This document shows, in pieces, positions 38,796-51,213 of a DNA stretch of 64,000 bases. The notes under the pieces were generated by a model. The model ran no database searches. It was not told the origin of the DNA and saw only the letters and a list, made by a program, of their open reading frames with translations. Position numbers and translations under genes: made by a program. This DNA comes from Lates calcarifer (Eukaryota > Chordata > Actinopteri > Centropomidae), in the NCBI RefSeq assembly GCF_001640805.2, contig NC_066852.1:10338194-10402193 (forward strand), given 5' to 3'. Position 1 is the first letter of the stretch, and each line of letters opens with the position of its first letter.

Positions 38796-38900
38796 TTACA
38801 CGTAATCAAAACTATCGTCTTCAATCTTAACCAAAGTTCTGTTGTTGCCTAAACCTAACCGCAGACAGGACTGTGGGTATGAACCACAGTGTCTGGTGTG
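38796..38900 (+). repeat. Possible fish interspersed repeat fragment
   Basis: The stretch with 'cttaaccaaagttctgttgttg' in two parts and 'cctaaacctaacc' resembles a common fish repeat rich in CCTAAACCTAACC. Only about 100 bp is recognisable. It precedes, without an obvious link, the A-rich tract at 38987. Confidence 0.3.
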
Positions 38901-38986
38901 ACAGTTGTTTGCTCTGTATGCCCATCCATCTCAACCACCTCCTGGGGAGTCCACTGTCGTTAATAACTGTACCAGTTCATTCATTC

Positions 38987-39020
38987 AAAAAAAAAAAAAA
39001 AAAAGAAAGAAAGAAAAAAA
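38987..39020. repeat. A-rich tract, poly(A) plus (GAAA)n
   Basis: An A run of 18 is followed by three GAAA-type units and another A run. It could be a retroposon tail on the + strand, but I see no SINE body or target-site duplication. Confidence 0.75.
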
Positions 39021-41094
39021 GTAAAATGTAATGTCACAATAACATTACTGGGAAAACAGCTAAGTTGTATATTAGCATCATCTCTAAGGATGTTGCAGCA
39101 ATATTTCATGACCAAATTTACCTGTAGCTGATCAAGATAATGGACCTAGTATTGTGTTGCTTATTTAAATATATTTGGATCTATAGAGGTACTTCTTTGC
39201 TCAGTATTGTAATGTTTTATGATGTGTCTTTGTGTGGTTTTGTGGTTTGAATTGACTGATTGTGATTAAGCAAGGATGAATGCAAGGATTAATGACATTT
39301 TGGTATGTTTGCACATTTCGACTACATTCTCATTAGCAAGGCCTTGCTCAAGGATGATTAAATGTGGAAGTGTTTTGGATATCAAACCTGTTCCCATTCA
39401 ACTGTAAGACAATTACAGTATTAACACTTGACCTGCCTGCTCTGTTTGGAATTAAACATCTCTTTTGACGGTTACTGGATCTCGCGTAATGAAGAGAGCA
39501 GCTGAAGCATTAGCAATTGTACTTATTAAACTTTGAGACAGTCCACACAAACTTGATTAACTGACATCAGTGTCAGACATTTAAGTGCTAAGGCTTTTAA
39601 GTATTTTTGGAAATGAAGAATCTAATTGACCATCCATGTGTAGAAGCAATTTATGAATGTCTATTATATTGAAGGAACACAGACAGTCTTTTTGGGCTTT
39701 TAACATATTTAATTTGTATTTTGAGGTGTGCCACTTGTTGAGAGGAAAATAGATGAGAAGATTAACAAAATGACTCCATTCATGTAATTTGCTGAGCCAA
39801 AAAGCACAGTTTGTGCAGATTTAAGTGATGTGTTTTGTAACCTGCCAATATAACAATAGCTAAAGGGAAGGGACAGGAGAACAATGAAAAGGGTGAAGAT
39901 AAAGATGGGAACATTTCTCTGCTTTTGAGTTTTGCAAAGTAAACCAAATCCAATGTCTTTTTGCGCTGTGGAGAAAGGGATGTGGAACTCGCCTTTATGT
40001 TTTATTTACTTCATTTCCATATGTATCCAACCCATGTACAGTATATTCATGTTTAGAGGATCATGATACACAAATCCACATTTTTTTTTAAAAGATGTTA
40101 GTTTAAAACAATATGATTATTGACAGAAGAATTGACATAACTAGTATGAAAAGTCTCAACATGTCCAGAAAAAATGTTGCTCTACATGCTACAGACATCA
40201 CTAATTTCACAGAATTTGCAATTCGGGGCACAAGTTTGTGTGAGTGCACTGGTAAAAAGACCATACCTTTTGCCTCAGATAACATGACTCAGCTACAGCA
40301 CAAGTCTATCCTTGTGCAGTCATCCACACTGAATGTTTTTCGGCATCAAATATGGACATTTTTCCTGTCTGTTTTGCATATTTTATTGAATTAATTTGTG
40401 TTTTCATTAAGTATTTACAATAATAGATTTTTTTATGACATGATTGTACTTGTACAAGATGAGTGCCCTGTGCCACACTGCCACGAAAAGAGAAAAGTTT
40501 GTAAATATTTAGTTCTTTTGTTGAAATGGATTCATTTATAATTTTGCCTGGGCTGTTATAAATAACCAAAATGATTCTTTTCAGCTGACAAATTTAGCCT
40601 GACTTTGGAATGGACGTGTTTGAAGTCATTATCGCCTATGCAGAGGAGTGGGTTATTAAGATAATTTATGTCATTTTGTGTGACCTGATTTTACTAATAA
40701 TTTTTAAGGCTTGGTTATGTCAGTCCAGCAGCTATAGCAGTCTACTATCATCAGGCACAGCTCTCTTGTTCATTATAAAATCAGACCAGAAGTGTTCAGA
40801 GTTTTGCCAACAGTGACCTAGAAGGGATGCCTTGTCTTAGGCAACTAAGATGGCAGTGTTTTTGTGTGTTAGTACAATAAAAGCAAGACAGACTTCCTCA
40901 TGCAGAACTGCAAATGTGACCTTATCAAAATTCTTGACCTTGGAAACAGCAGTTGACAGAGCAATCTCAACTCAAGGTCCAACTATTTGCTTGATCTGAA
41001 GCTTGCCGTGATATTACACGGTCCTGATGAGCAGAAATTTGCACAGTTTTGTGTGGTGCAACCACATCATACACACATGTGGTGACAAATGCAC

Positions 41095-41240
41095 AAATAG
41101 TGAACAGACAGGCAATCAATTAAATGATGTTTTAATTGGAGTTAGGACGAATACTAAGGCAGAACAATTCCAAAACCATCCCTCTCCTTCTGTGTTAGCT
41201 CAATTAATCCCTGATTGGAGCTAATTGCTTGTGCAAAGTC
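41095..41240 (+). promoter_or_regulatory. Candidate enhancer, TAAT-rich unique block
   Basis: Within about 145 bp lie 'caatcaattaaatga', 'ttttaattgg', 'caattaatccctgattgg' and 'gctaattgc'. These carry several homeodomain cores, including TAATCC (Otx/Pitx type) and TAATTG. The block has no simple-repeat character. Such density in a developmental gene's large intron is typical of conserved enhancers, but in AT-rich DNA it can arise by chance. Confidence 0.25.
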
Positions 41241-42171
41241 TATCTGCTACTATCTGAAATAGCAGTGGATCTGAAGTAGGCTGAGCATGCTTGGCTGTGT
41301 CTCCTTCACTCTTTAATGCAGTCTTCCTGCCAAACAAACCAGACATTTGATGACAGAGTGTCTAATTGCCTCCTTTCTGTCTCACTTACTCTCCCTGCCT
41401 TTGATTAAGAAGCATGGACAGGTGCATGCTGTGCCAATGTATGCAGGAGTTTAGATTTACATTCACCCGCCATGGTTTATACATTAACACCGATATAGAC
41501 GCTCTCAATTACTAATTCACCATCCACCAGCCCAATAGTCATACTTACTGTTCTCCAGCCATTAGAACACTCTGGTCTGCCTTCACTCAGGCTATTAGCA
41601 GCTGTTAAGCAGGCTGAAAAAAACTGTGCTAATGATTAGAATGCATCTGCAAAATCTGAACTCTATAGCACCACATTTAGCAACACTTAATTAATCTTAA
41701 TGGATTCTGAAATAAGCCAGCCAAACAAATATCTTATCCATAAATTACATTTCTCTGTTCTGTACCACACATTCCCATAAAGCACTCCCCAAGGACGCTT
41801 TAACTCTCGCACATTAACGTATATGAGTGTGGTATATTTGGGCAAGCAGAAACGCTTACAGTGAACACCCGCTGTAACACACATCGTCTCCCCCCCTGGA
41901 CAATAAGCATTCACCACCATATTAGCTCCTTAAATCAACCTCTTTCTCATTTTTTCCCCTTTCTCATCATCTTCGTTCCGCTCTTAGATTTTTCTTTTCT
42001 TACACCATAATTCTCTGTCTGTCTTCTCACAATGAGAGGAAACAGAAAGAGTCAGGGTCTGCACCAGTGCAAGCTCAGTTATTTGAAGGGATGCCATTTA
42101 GATTTAATGTTGAAGTTGAATGAGCAGTTTCACTAAGTGGTATTTGCTGGAGTATGTTTATTTGTTTGCAT

Positions 42172-42236
42172 GTATGTGTGTGTGCGTGCTGTGTGCGTGC
42201 GTGCGTGTGTGTGTGTGCTTGTGTGTTTATTTGTGT
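42172..42236. repeat. Imperfect (TG)n microsatellite
   Basis: TG dinucleotides with CG interruptions over about 65 bp. Confidence 0.85.
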
Positions 42237-42679
42237 GACTGCCTGCCATAGCGTTCTTATCACCTCCTCACACACCTGCTTCCCTCGAAGACTGAGCCTT
42301 CCCTCTTCTCATGCCTCCTCATCAAAGCCAGATCCAGCCACAGTTGTCGCTTCCCTTTCCCTGCATGTGCTCCCCCACCCTCCCCCAGTTGAGCTGGTCT
42401 GGCTCTCATTCAACAGCCGCCACTCCCCTTGTACTGTATCACTGTTTTGTCCAGGCAGTCAGACCTTCCTGGTATCATACCATCCCTGGGAGGAAAATTC
42501 ATGCAGCTTGGCAGATGTACATACAGGTGCTGTACTTCTTGGAAGGACTATTAAGGATTAGGAAGGATGACAAACTGCTAAAAGCAGCCAGTGGCACTGG
42601 AGGGAAGCACATTTTACTGCAAACCATGGGTGCAAATCAGATGTTTTAACTAACAAAGTCAATGTCGATTAATATCAAA

Positions 42680-42845
42680 AACACTCACATGCTTCAGCCC
42701 TGCCTAATTAAAAGTCATCTGTGTAGGTGGCAACAATTTAATTTGGTTGCCAGTTCATCTTTGTCCTCTGTTGTAAACAAAACCCCTCATGCCCAACAGT
42801 ACAAGTTAGAGGCACTGAATTGTTTAATTGAGCCACAAATCTAAA
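42680..42845 (+). promoter_or_regulatory. Candidate enhancer, mixed homeodomain cores
   Basis: Contains 'cctaattaaaag', 'caatttaatttgg' and 'gtttaattgagcc' within about 165 bp of non-repetitive sequence. Inferred only from motif density. Confidence 0.22.
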
Positions 42846-43039
42846 GCAAAACTAGACAGAAAAGCAAATCATCTGAACCTGTAAATTGCAAAAGTAAGGA
42901 CCATAGTGAGGACTATAATTAAGTCTGTGTGTGTGCCTTTAAATCTCCTTTAATAGCCAGTGTTAGAGTATCTGAATTTATTCTACAAGGTGACTTTGCT
43001 ATGTGCTGTAGTGTCAAATAGAGTCACAGTTATAATGAT

Positions 43040-43363
43040 TATTATCATTGATTAATATGTTAATTATTTTTTCAATTAACTGATTAATTGTTTGGTGTAT
43101 AAAATGTCTAAAAACTGTGAAAAATGTCTGTTTTCCAAAGCCCAAGGTGACACATTCAAAGCATAGTTTGCTTTGACCAAGAAACAATATTCTAATTAAC
43201 TACCATAGAAGACAAGAGAAACTGGGAAATAGTCAAAAATGTGCAGGTGGAACCAGAAAAAAATCTTTGGATTTTTTGCTTGAAATTGACATAAATCATA
43301 AATTAACTATCAAAATTGTTGCAGGTTAATTTTCATCAGTCAACTAATTGTTTCAGCTCTAGT
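43040..43363 (+). repeat. Fish interspersed repeat, family C full-length-like copy
   Basis: Landmarks in order: 'aattaactgattaattgttt', 'gtgtataaaatgtc', 'ctgtgaaaaatgtc', 'ccaaagcccaaggtgacac', 'accatagaagac', 'ttttttgcttgaaattgac', 'atcaaaattgttgcaggtta', 'cagtcaactaattgtttcag'. The ends are loosely inverted ('actgattaattgttt' against 'caactaattgttt'). I recognise this as a very abundant fish repeat; class not assigned. Confidence 0.65.
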
Positions 43364-43599
43364 GTCAGACCTGAAAGACAAAGATTAAGGTTTAAGGCTA
43401 CTCAGAATGTATTCATCAAGTCAGGCTCCTAATATTTGCCTACTGCCCCTGCTAAACCTTCTACTTTGCTCTGTTTTGTGGGCACAGCTCTTAGCTCATA
43501 TGCCTGGAAGCAATGCACATTCATCTCAGTTCCGTAACATGGGCTAATATATAAATGTTAAATACATCTTGTCTTCTTTTTTTTAATACCTCTCCTCCT

Positions 43600-44080
43600 T
43601 CTTTCGTAGAACTTACAGACCTTCAATCATCCAAGCGTTTAACTTCTCCTAATTGCCTTCCTGCCTGCCATTAATGCACATGCAACATGAACTCTCCATT
43701 AATTTCCTTTCCTTTTCCTTCTCATTCCGTCGTCTCTTACTCTTATGTTTCCTTCTTCCTCTTCCTCTTCGTACTAGTGGTTAAAGGTGCACATTTTAAT
43801 TAACTTTGCCAAAAGAGGGAATGTCTTTGGATTTCTAATTAACAGTCGCTGAAGTTTATTGGAAAAGTAAAATGAGAATCTCTATTTCTTTGTCTCCCTC
43901 AAGGCTGGGATTTTAGGAGCAATTTTGTTATGTCTCATCAAGCATCTAGTGCAGGGTTATCATATCTGGGCATTCAGCGCTTTCGTGATTGGTTTGATAA
44001 TAATGTGTCTGTTAAAGGATTAGCTTTTGCTCTGCGCTTTCTGTTTCTATAGTGGGTGTGTATTTATTCAGTTCTTCACC
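43600..44080 (+). promoter_or_regulatory. Candidate enhancer, longest TAAT-dense block of intron 2
   Basis: Unique sequence of about 480 bp with 'ctcctaattgcc', 'gccattaatgcac', 'tccattaatttcc', 'attttaattaactttgcc', 'tttctaattaacag', 'gattggtttgataataatg' and 'aaaggattagc'. Homeodomain cores recur every 50-100 bp among GC-balanced sequence, without the decay seen in the repeats around it. It lies just after the family C copy. Function is inferred from composition alone. Confidence 0.3.
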
Positions 44081-45461
44081 TAACAGGAGCAGCAGTTTTC
44101 TAGTCACTGTTCATCCATGCATGTAATGTAAACAGTCCCACCTACAGTCATAGACCTTTTATGCCGGCATGCGTATGTGTGGTATGTATCCCTCCCTCAC
44201 TGCCTGCTCTGTCCTCCCCGGAGAGCTGCAGCATTAATAACTGTAAGTGGATAATGCCCTAGCTCGAATTCCGATCAAGGTTTAATAAGAGCACGATTCA
44301 GTTGGCCAGTGGCAGCAGGAGGCACTTTGTGTGTGTGGGTGTGCAGACACGTGTAACTGTGCATGAGCCTTAACGTACGGTATGAGTGCTTTACTGCGGG
44401 TGTGTCCAAGGGTTTCTGCGGTTGTTTTCAGACCTTTTGCCCCATATTGACACAAATGTGGAACCTAAATGTTCGTCACGTCTCTATCTGGGTCAAACAG
44501 TGGCCAGTCAAGTTAAAAAGGGAATTTTATGAATCATTGATAATGTAATCAATAGGAAAGAGGTACTTTTCTGTTTATGCACCTGCCCTCTCTTTGGTTA
44601 CAAACTACCACAGGGCCTTATTTTGGACTTGTGCCATCACATCAGTGGGAGACTAAGATGATTTTGTCATGTCTTTTTCTTGTGTCAACACATTGGCATT
44701 GTGTTTGCAGCTTTTGATGGGGCATATCTGTGACACTGTCGAACACGATGTACAATCAACTGCTGTGCAGCTCTGCGTATATAGTTTCCAGTGAAGTATA
44801 AATGCAGCTCAACAGAGTTAATTGGAGCGTTGCATGGATTCTATATGGGCTTGCATTTAACAGCCAGTGTTCTAATACAAACAGACTGGTAGGCACTGAA
44901 TAACATAGAACATTACAGCAAGAAGAACAGGGAAGTTCAAATGTACTGCAACACCACATGGAAACACTTAAGAATTATTAATGTTTATATGTATTATGTA
45001 ATGTTAAGTTCCCAGTAGAAGTCAAAGGACAATGCAGAGGCAGTGTTATTCATGTTGAGAAGACGCGTGTTTTGCGCAGAGTCTGAGCCATTAAACATGC
45101 TATCTGTTCATTGCCATTAGCTCCAAATGCTCAGAGAGCAAACCTGACTTTGACATCTAATCCTCTTACTGAGAAGAGGACTAATGCACGCAAAGCATAC
45201 ACTATGTCCGACAAACAGATCAATTTTTTTATGTGCATACTGTACGTTGAATGGTACAGTATCAACGAGAGTCTTGTATTTGTTGTCCCCCCAATCTCTT
45301 TTGACTCCCCATCTCTGTTCCTGTCTCACCCCCCCCTCCCTGCATCCAACCAGATGGCCTCCCTCTAACAGAGCATTGACACCAGATGTGCAGTTCCAGT
45401 GTCGACTCAGAGACCAGCTGGGCTGAGTGTGCCAGTGGTTCTGTTAATGAAAATGGCTCTG

Positions 45462-45505
45462 CTGTGTGTGCATGTGCATGTGTGTATGTGTGTGTGTGTG
45501 TGTGT
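45462..45505. repeat. (TG)n microsatellite
   Basis: TG tract with a few CA and TA interruptions in its first half. Confidence 0.85.
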
Positions 45506-45721
45506 TGTTTACTGTGGTTCAGTGGCATGTGACAGTTGGGGAACTCTCAGCGGGTGAAGGTTTCGAGAGTGAGCCACAGTGAGTTGCACTGCAGCTCAAC
45601 TCAGCCATGCAGTGCTCAACAGCACACCCACCAAGGTTGGAACTATACAGCTACCCATCCAGAATAAACACTCCTCTCTCTACATCGTATCCACCTCAAC
45701 ATCTTGCTATCTGGCAGTCTG

Positions 45722-45738
45722 TTTTTTTTTTTTTTTTT
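45722..45738. repeat. poly(T) tract
   Basis: Uninterrupted T homopolymer of about 17. Confidence 0.9.
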
Positions 45739-46019
45739 ATTCTGCAGAGCTGTCTTTCACAACCCCCAGTTTCCCTCATACATAATTATATATTCTTTCC
45801 TCTAACCTATTTAGCAGCAAGGGGATCACTGGGCTTATTACTAATTCATACATACTCCTCAAACAAAGAAGTAAAAGTACACACTGTCTAGGGTGGAATA
45901 TATATCCAGCTGTAATTGCTTACAATGAAATATGTTAATTTTCATGAAATATTGCTCTCGTTTTGATTGGCTGCAGATAGGAATGTGAATGCAAGGTAAC
46001 ACTATAATGAACGTTTCAT

Positions 46020-46260
46020 TCTGATAAAACCTCAAGCCCCAGCTAATGAAGTTGTTACTACATGCTGCGCTCTGTAATTTATGAATTTGCTCAGAAACAA
46101 TTCATTATTACAGATCATTCTGCTGATCAATTAAATGATAAGGAAACAAAGAAATTCTGTTTGCTTGGCAATAATTGTGACAGCCTCCATAGGCTGAAGA
46201 CAAATGAGCTAAGTGAAAAATTTCTGGTGAAAAAAAGTGTTCGTTTTTTCTAATGTAACT
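46020..46260 (+). promoter_or_regulatory. Candidate enhancer with Sox-type and homeodomain cores
   Basis: Holds 'gaaacaattcattattacag', which puts an AACAAT Sox core next to ATTA, then 'gatcaattaaatgat' and 'ggcaataattgtgac' (a second ACAAT core, reversed). The stretch is unique, moderately AT-rich and free of simple repeats. Sox cores paired with ATTA-type cores are common in neural enhancers, and robo2 is expressed in neurons. No conservation data are available here. Confidence 0.3.
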
Positions 46261-47221
46261 CAAAAATGGTAGAGCCTACACCTCTGCGACAGCGTAGTTA
46301 TCTGAGCTGATTATGTTTTGCCCATATCTCCCATGCACAGAGATCATGAGGGTGGGGGTAGTTCAATACCTACACCAAATGGCTGACTAGGTGGATGTGT
46401 TTCCTCAAGCTCTTAAAGCATGCTCTGAAAGAAGATTCATGCATTTACAGGAAAAATCATAGCCTTTTGATTTTTTTTTTTGAAGGGAATGTGGACTCCA
46501 CTCACCTTTAGATTGTAACATTTTTAGCATTTGTTGTGGCAGAAGTGGTGCAGCGTGACACAGGAGCGAAGGCTCCCATAGGATTCAGTCCATTATGCCA
46601 ATGGGGGCCGAGATGTGATTCCAGATATTGGAGACTTTTAAGCTCCACAGTAATTTATCTGGCTGCACCACAGTATATCCATGAATACTTTTCACCTGAC
46701 TTCTCCTGATAAAAATTCCCCAATTTCCACATGGCCCCTTCTTTTTAAAAGGACTGGCACTTATCACACTGATAGGCTACCGTGTGATGTTTATGTGTCA
46801 GCAGCTGAAACTTCATTCCGTTACCATTCACGCTATGACAAACAGCTGTGAACAGAACATACAGTACATCATACACATTATTTAAATTGGCTACCTCATG
46901 GGATTCATTTTTCACTTTTTAACTAAACTTGTTCCAGCAGAGTTAATATACTGTAGGTGTCCATTAAAGTAGCTTATAAATACCAACGGTATAACACTGG
47001 CAAAAAACATGACAGTCACTAACCTCAAACATTTAACAGTTACATTAATTTAAACTATGGTTTGCTGAGGATAAGCTGTTAGTCCAATAAGGGGTTCTAA
47101 TGATAGCCATGTCAGTCATTTGGTCAGGCAAAACCACTTTTTGTCTATATTATAATATTATGTTAATTTTGGTGTCCCCTGGCTCTTGGTTTTTATCTGA
47201 GTCAACAGCATATGAAGCAGC

Positions 47222-47555
47222 ATGACAACACAACAGCTATGCTAGCAGCACTACATAGCTGTATTTGGAAACAGAGATGCTTTGAGCTAATTGCTAAAGT
47301 CAGCATACTAACTAAATATTAACATGTTGATGTTTAGGAGGTGCTTTGGTCATCATCTTAGTTTAGCATGTTTGTATGCTAACATTTGCTCCGTAGGAGC
47401 ATACCAGTGGCAGTTGTATGGGACCTACATTGTCATAATTATAGTAATAAACTTGGAAACTAGCAATCCATCTAATATATGATTTGATATTTCAGTCAGG
47501 ACCAGTGTGGTGGATCAAAAGACAGACAGATTCACAGTACCATTGCAATTGACTC
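47222..47555 (+). repeat. Fish interspersed repeat, family A copy 3
   Basis: Contains 'gctttgagctaattgctaa', 'gtcagcatactaac', 'taacatgttgatgtttag', 'tcatcttagtttagcatg', 'atgctaacatttgct', then skips to 'gatatttcagtcagg', 'ccagtgtggtgga' and 'agacagacag'. The middle of the family is deleted. Confidence 0.6.
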
Positions 47556-47696
47556 ACAAGCCATATTCAGTCCAATAATGTACTTGGTGGTAACCTACAA
47601 CCAGGGAAAACCTAACAAAAAAGTGACTTGCCTAGTTTAGTGCCCTACTTTTGTTCCTCTGTCTGCTTTTTATTTGTTAAAATATCTCTAAATTGC

Positions 47697-48001
47697 TTAT
47701 TCTGCCCAGAGTAAGAGGATGGAGTCTGTCCCAGCAGACACTGACTGAGAGGCTGGGTTCACTCCGAACAGGTCACAAGTCTTTCACTGGAATAACACAC
47801 ATATGGACTGACAAACACATTCACACCTAAAGGCAATTTAGAGTTTCCAATTCGCCTAACCTGTCTTTGAGCTGCAGGAGGAAACCAGAGGACCCAGAGG
47901 AGACCAACACAGATACAGGGAGAACATGCAAACTCAATTCGAGCCCAGAACCTTCTTGCTATTTGGTGACAATGTTTACTACTTAGTGTTTGTGCTGCCC
48001 T
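47697..48001 (+). repeat. Fish interspersed repeat, family B fuller copy
   Basis: Keeps 'acattcacacctaaaggcaa', 'tttagagtttccaatt', 'ctgcaggaggaaaccagagg', 'cagggagaacatgcaaac', 'agaaccttcttgctatt' and a final 'gtttgtgctgcccta'. Its end matches the end of the shorter copy at 21694-21884. The 141-codon minus-strand open frame at 47759-48184 lies largely on this repeat and is not a gene. Confidence 0.7.
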
Positions 48002-48579
48002 AATAGTCTTTTTCTTTCTTTCTTTAATTCTTTTTTCTCTATTTAGCAAAGTACACTTTTCACACTCTCCCTGTGGATTTAATTCTGACATAAACTTCAA
48101 TATATGCAGATACAGAAATAGTTTATTTAGCCTTAGATTCAGAGAATTTTGAAAAACAAGCATTAGTGATGTGTGCGTGCTCAAGACTCAGAAGCAGTCT
48201 GAATGATGATTCCTGTGCTGCTATGTGGATTAGACTGTCTACTGAACATGCTTTGAGTGCAGTTGAGTTTATGCACATCACTGCTGCCAGAAAATGTGAA
48301 CTTCTGACATACACATACATTTATACATTTTTAGCTTCCCTGCAAAAATGTTAATTATCACTCTCAATTCTATAATTCATGTTAATTTTTTTAAGTTTTA
48401 CTTTGAGTAATTCTATTTTTGGCATTAACTCTACTATTGTTGTATTTATACAACATTTCCAACACAGTAAAACTGTGACAGTATGTTTTGTTATATTCAG
48501 GAGACAAATGTCATGAAAACAACATCCAGGTAGACTCCACACATACTGTAAGCCAAGTAATAATTTGCCGTGGGACTGG

Positions 48580-48780
48580 ATGCTCCAGTGGGTGTGTTGT
48601 TCCACGGGTCTCATCAATTACATTCCCTGAGAGAAAACACCCGGCTGTTTTCTGTTTCTTCGGAGGCCGGGGTTAATGGTGCTTTTCTCGAATGCCTCTG
48701 CCAGCCAATAATTGGTACAACTTAACAATCATAAGCGCAGTCTTTGTAGTGTAGGGAGCACAGGCTTAATACACAGCTTT
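48580..48780 (+). promoter_or_regulatory. Candidate enhancer, GC-balanced unique block
   Basis: Contains 'ctcatcaattacattccc' and 'cagccaataattggtacaac', a CCAAT-like core beside an AATAATTGG inverted core. It includes more CpG and less repeat character than its neighbours. Weak evidence. Confidence 0.2.
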
Positions 48781-51189
48781 ATTAAGTGTAAAAAGCTTGC
48801 TTCTTTTCATTGACCCCTTCTTCATTTCTCTTTTTACCCTCTCAGTTTTTGTACTTCACATTGAAAAACACCTCCAACCAACTTAGAATGAGAAAAAAAT
48901 ATTTGATCCCATTCTGGTCCTTTTCAGTATGCTTTTGGGGCGCTTACCTGGAAGATTAGAAGATTTGATAATTAGCACTGAAAGGAAAACCTGTTAATTT
49001 GTTTTGGCATTTCTTGAACTTCTTGCTTTTTTAAAAGTCAATGAAATAAATGTTCTAAATCAGTTAGGTGTTTCAGCACCTGTACATACCAATTAAGTTT
49101 GTCTGAACTCAGCTTTGGGTTGTTCAGTGTCACCCTATTTCAGAACTGCTGAATTACATTTGAATTTTACAACAGCAATTTCCTCCCGCTGGTTTTGATG
49201 CTGTGATTTTTCAGTTTTGTAGTAGAGTGAAATGAATATTTGAATTTCAATAGTGAATTGAAGGAAGACAGGCTGTGGAAGCCAACTGGGTATATTTTGT
49301 TTGCACTGTCTGTTTGTATGCTGGGGGGGTGTTGGTTGATTTTCCTTATCCAGTAGATTAAGACAGGATTGTCAGTTTCCTTACGCCTTGTACCTAGAGA
49401 ATATGGCTTGGCATCCATGTCCATGCTTACATCTGTCAGTCATTTATTGCACGTCTTACACTTCTGACCTTTCATCTTACTGATACGTGACACAGATGTT
49501 GTCTTGTCTCTTTCTCGCTCTTGTTCATCTGCCCACAGACAATTCGGTTTGGCACATGGCGCTGTATGCAGATCAGACAGTAAAGTCAGTGCAGTCAGAC
49601 TGGCTCCAGTGTGTCAGCAACAGAGAAGTGCAGCACTCCATACTGCAGAGTCAGCCTCTCACAGCAGTCATTTTTACCATGATTTAAGGGGTTATTACAC
49701 TGCCTGCAGGAAAAAGAACCATCCCTGTCTCTTGTACGCTGTATTTCATCCGGGGGAGCTTTCTGTGATCAGAGACAGCATATCAGGTAGAACTGTGATT
49801 GACAGGTTGCTAAAGCATCAAAAAATGCAATTTGATTTTGATCAAATCAGATAAAACATGGGACTGGAAAATCAAATGTGTGTGATCCCTCTGTATATGG
49901 AGGACATCTGCACTAACTGTACTGATACATGTCATATGTAGCTGTTCCTGCCAGTCCTAAATGGATTTTTTTAGTATCTAATGTAAAGAAGAAAGAAAGA
50001 AAGAGACAAAGAAAAGCAGCTGATAAATCCTAACAATAGTTCATACAATGGCAGAAGCTTTTATCAGTCATATTGAGACAGATGTACTGAATGTTTCATG
50101 TTCAAACAACTTGATAATAGGTAATAGGTTTCATCAAAATATTGCAAAATTTTAAGCAACTTTTAAAACATTCTGCGAAAGAAAAGCCATGTGTGTGTTC
50201 ATTTTGTGAAAATAATATGACTTTTTTTTTATTAAGTTGTCTGGAAAAAATACCAGTATCTCTCCTGTGTCTATCCTCTGTTTTTTTTCTTTCTTCCTAG
50301 GCTTCCTGTCAGGACAGAGGTAGATAACAATAAAAAAGGGGAAAAGAAGGAAAAACATTTCAGAGTTTTAGTGTGCTGTGAGATTGCGGCAGTGTCAGTC
50401 ATATTCAGTCAAAAAGAGCTGTATGATGCAACACAAAGACTGTGCTTGTTGGGGCTGCTCTCCAGGACCCACAGATTCACAGCTTATCATGTCTGAAAGG
50501 GAGCGTCAGGCCAGTCTGCTGCCTTTAGCCCACTTGGCAGCCTGGTGGCTGTTGCTCATCTGTCCCCAAGCCAGTGTGAGCACATCACCGATCTGGACCA
50601 GGATTAAAGGACCTAATACTAACAGCTGTGCTGAGATTAGCCATGTCAGTATTTACAGTTATTTTGTCAACCATTGCACCGCACACTCTGCTCAAATAAT
50701 GAACTGCTATATTTGAATTCTTTGCCTGTTCCTTGTCTTTTTATTGGACATTGGTTTTAGATTTACCCTGAAAAGCAGTGCATGCATTTTTGTCTCAGGG
50801 GAGAGATAGATGGAGGGATGCAGGGGAGATAGTGTGGTAGAGATAGACTGATAGTTGGGGCTGATACTGAGGTATGAGGGTAAACAGAACTGTATGAAGA
50901 GTTGGAAGAAGCCAGCTCCTTTGTTTCACAAAATATACCATAAATGGGGGAATGAGTATGAGAGGAATACTGACTGATGATGAATGTCTGCAGCATAAAC
51001 ACGTTGATGGATTGACCAGCTTTATCTTATCTATGTATGTATGTGTGTGTGAGAAAAAGAGATGTTATGTGTGATTGTGTTTGCACACGTACCTCCCTCT
51101 GTGTGTGTCAGTATGTACCTTCTCCAGCAAGCGCATGAATATGCATGTGTGTGTTCACACGGAGAACTACGTGCTCTCTCAGAGGAGAC

Positions 51190-51213
51190 TGATCACCCCA
51201 TGATGGGTGATCA
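51190..51213. repeat. Small perfect inverted repeat
   Basis: 'tgatcaccc' and its exact reverse complement 'gggtgatca' are separated by six bases. It could form a 9-bp stem or be a palindromic protein site. Confidence 0.6.

Noticed and set aside
38901..39020. SINE with a poly(A) tail
   Set aside because: No RNA polymerase III A or B box and no target-site duplication seen next to the A-rich tract.
42154..42561. 135-codon + strand frame with a Cys/Val-rich start
   Set aside because: The first third is translated TG microsatellite, and the rest has no known motif.
47759..48184. 141-codon minus-strand open frame
   Set aside because: Most of it lies on the family B interspersed repeat.
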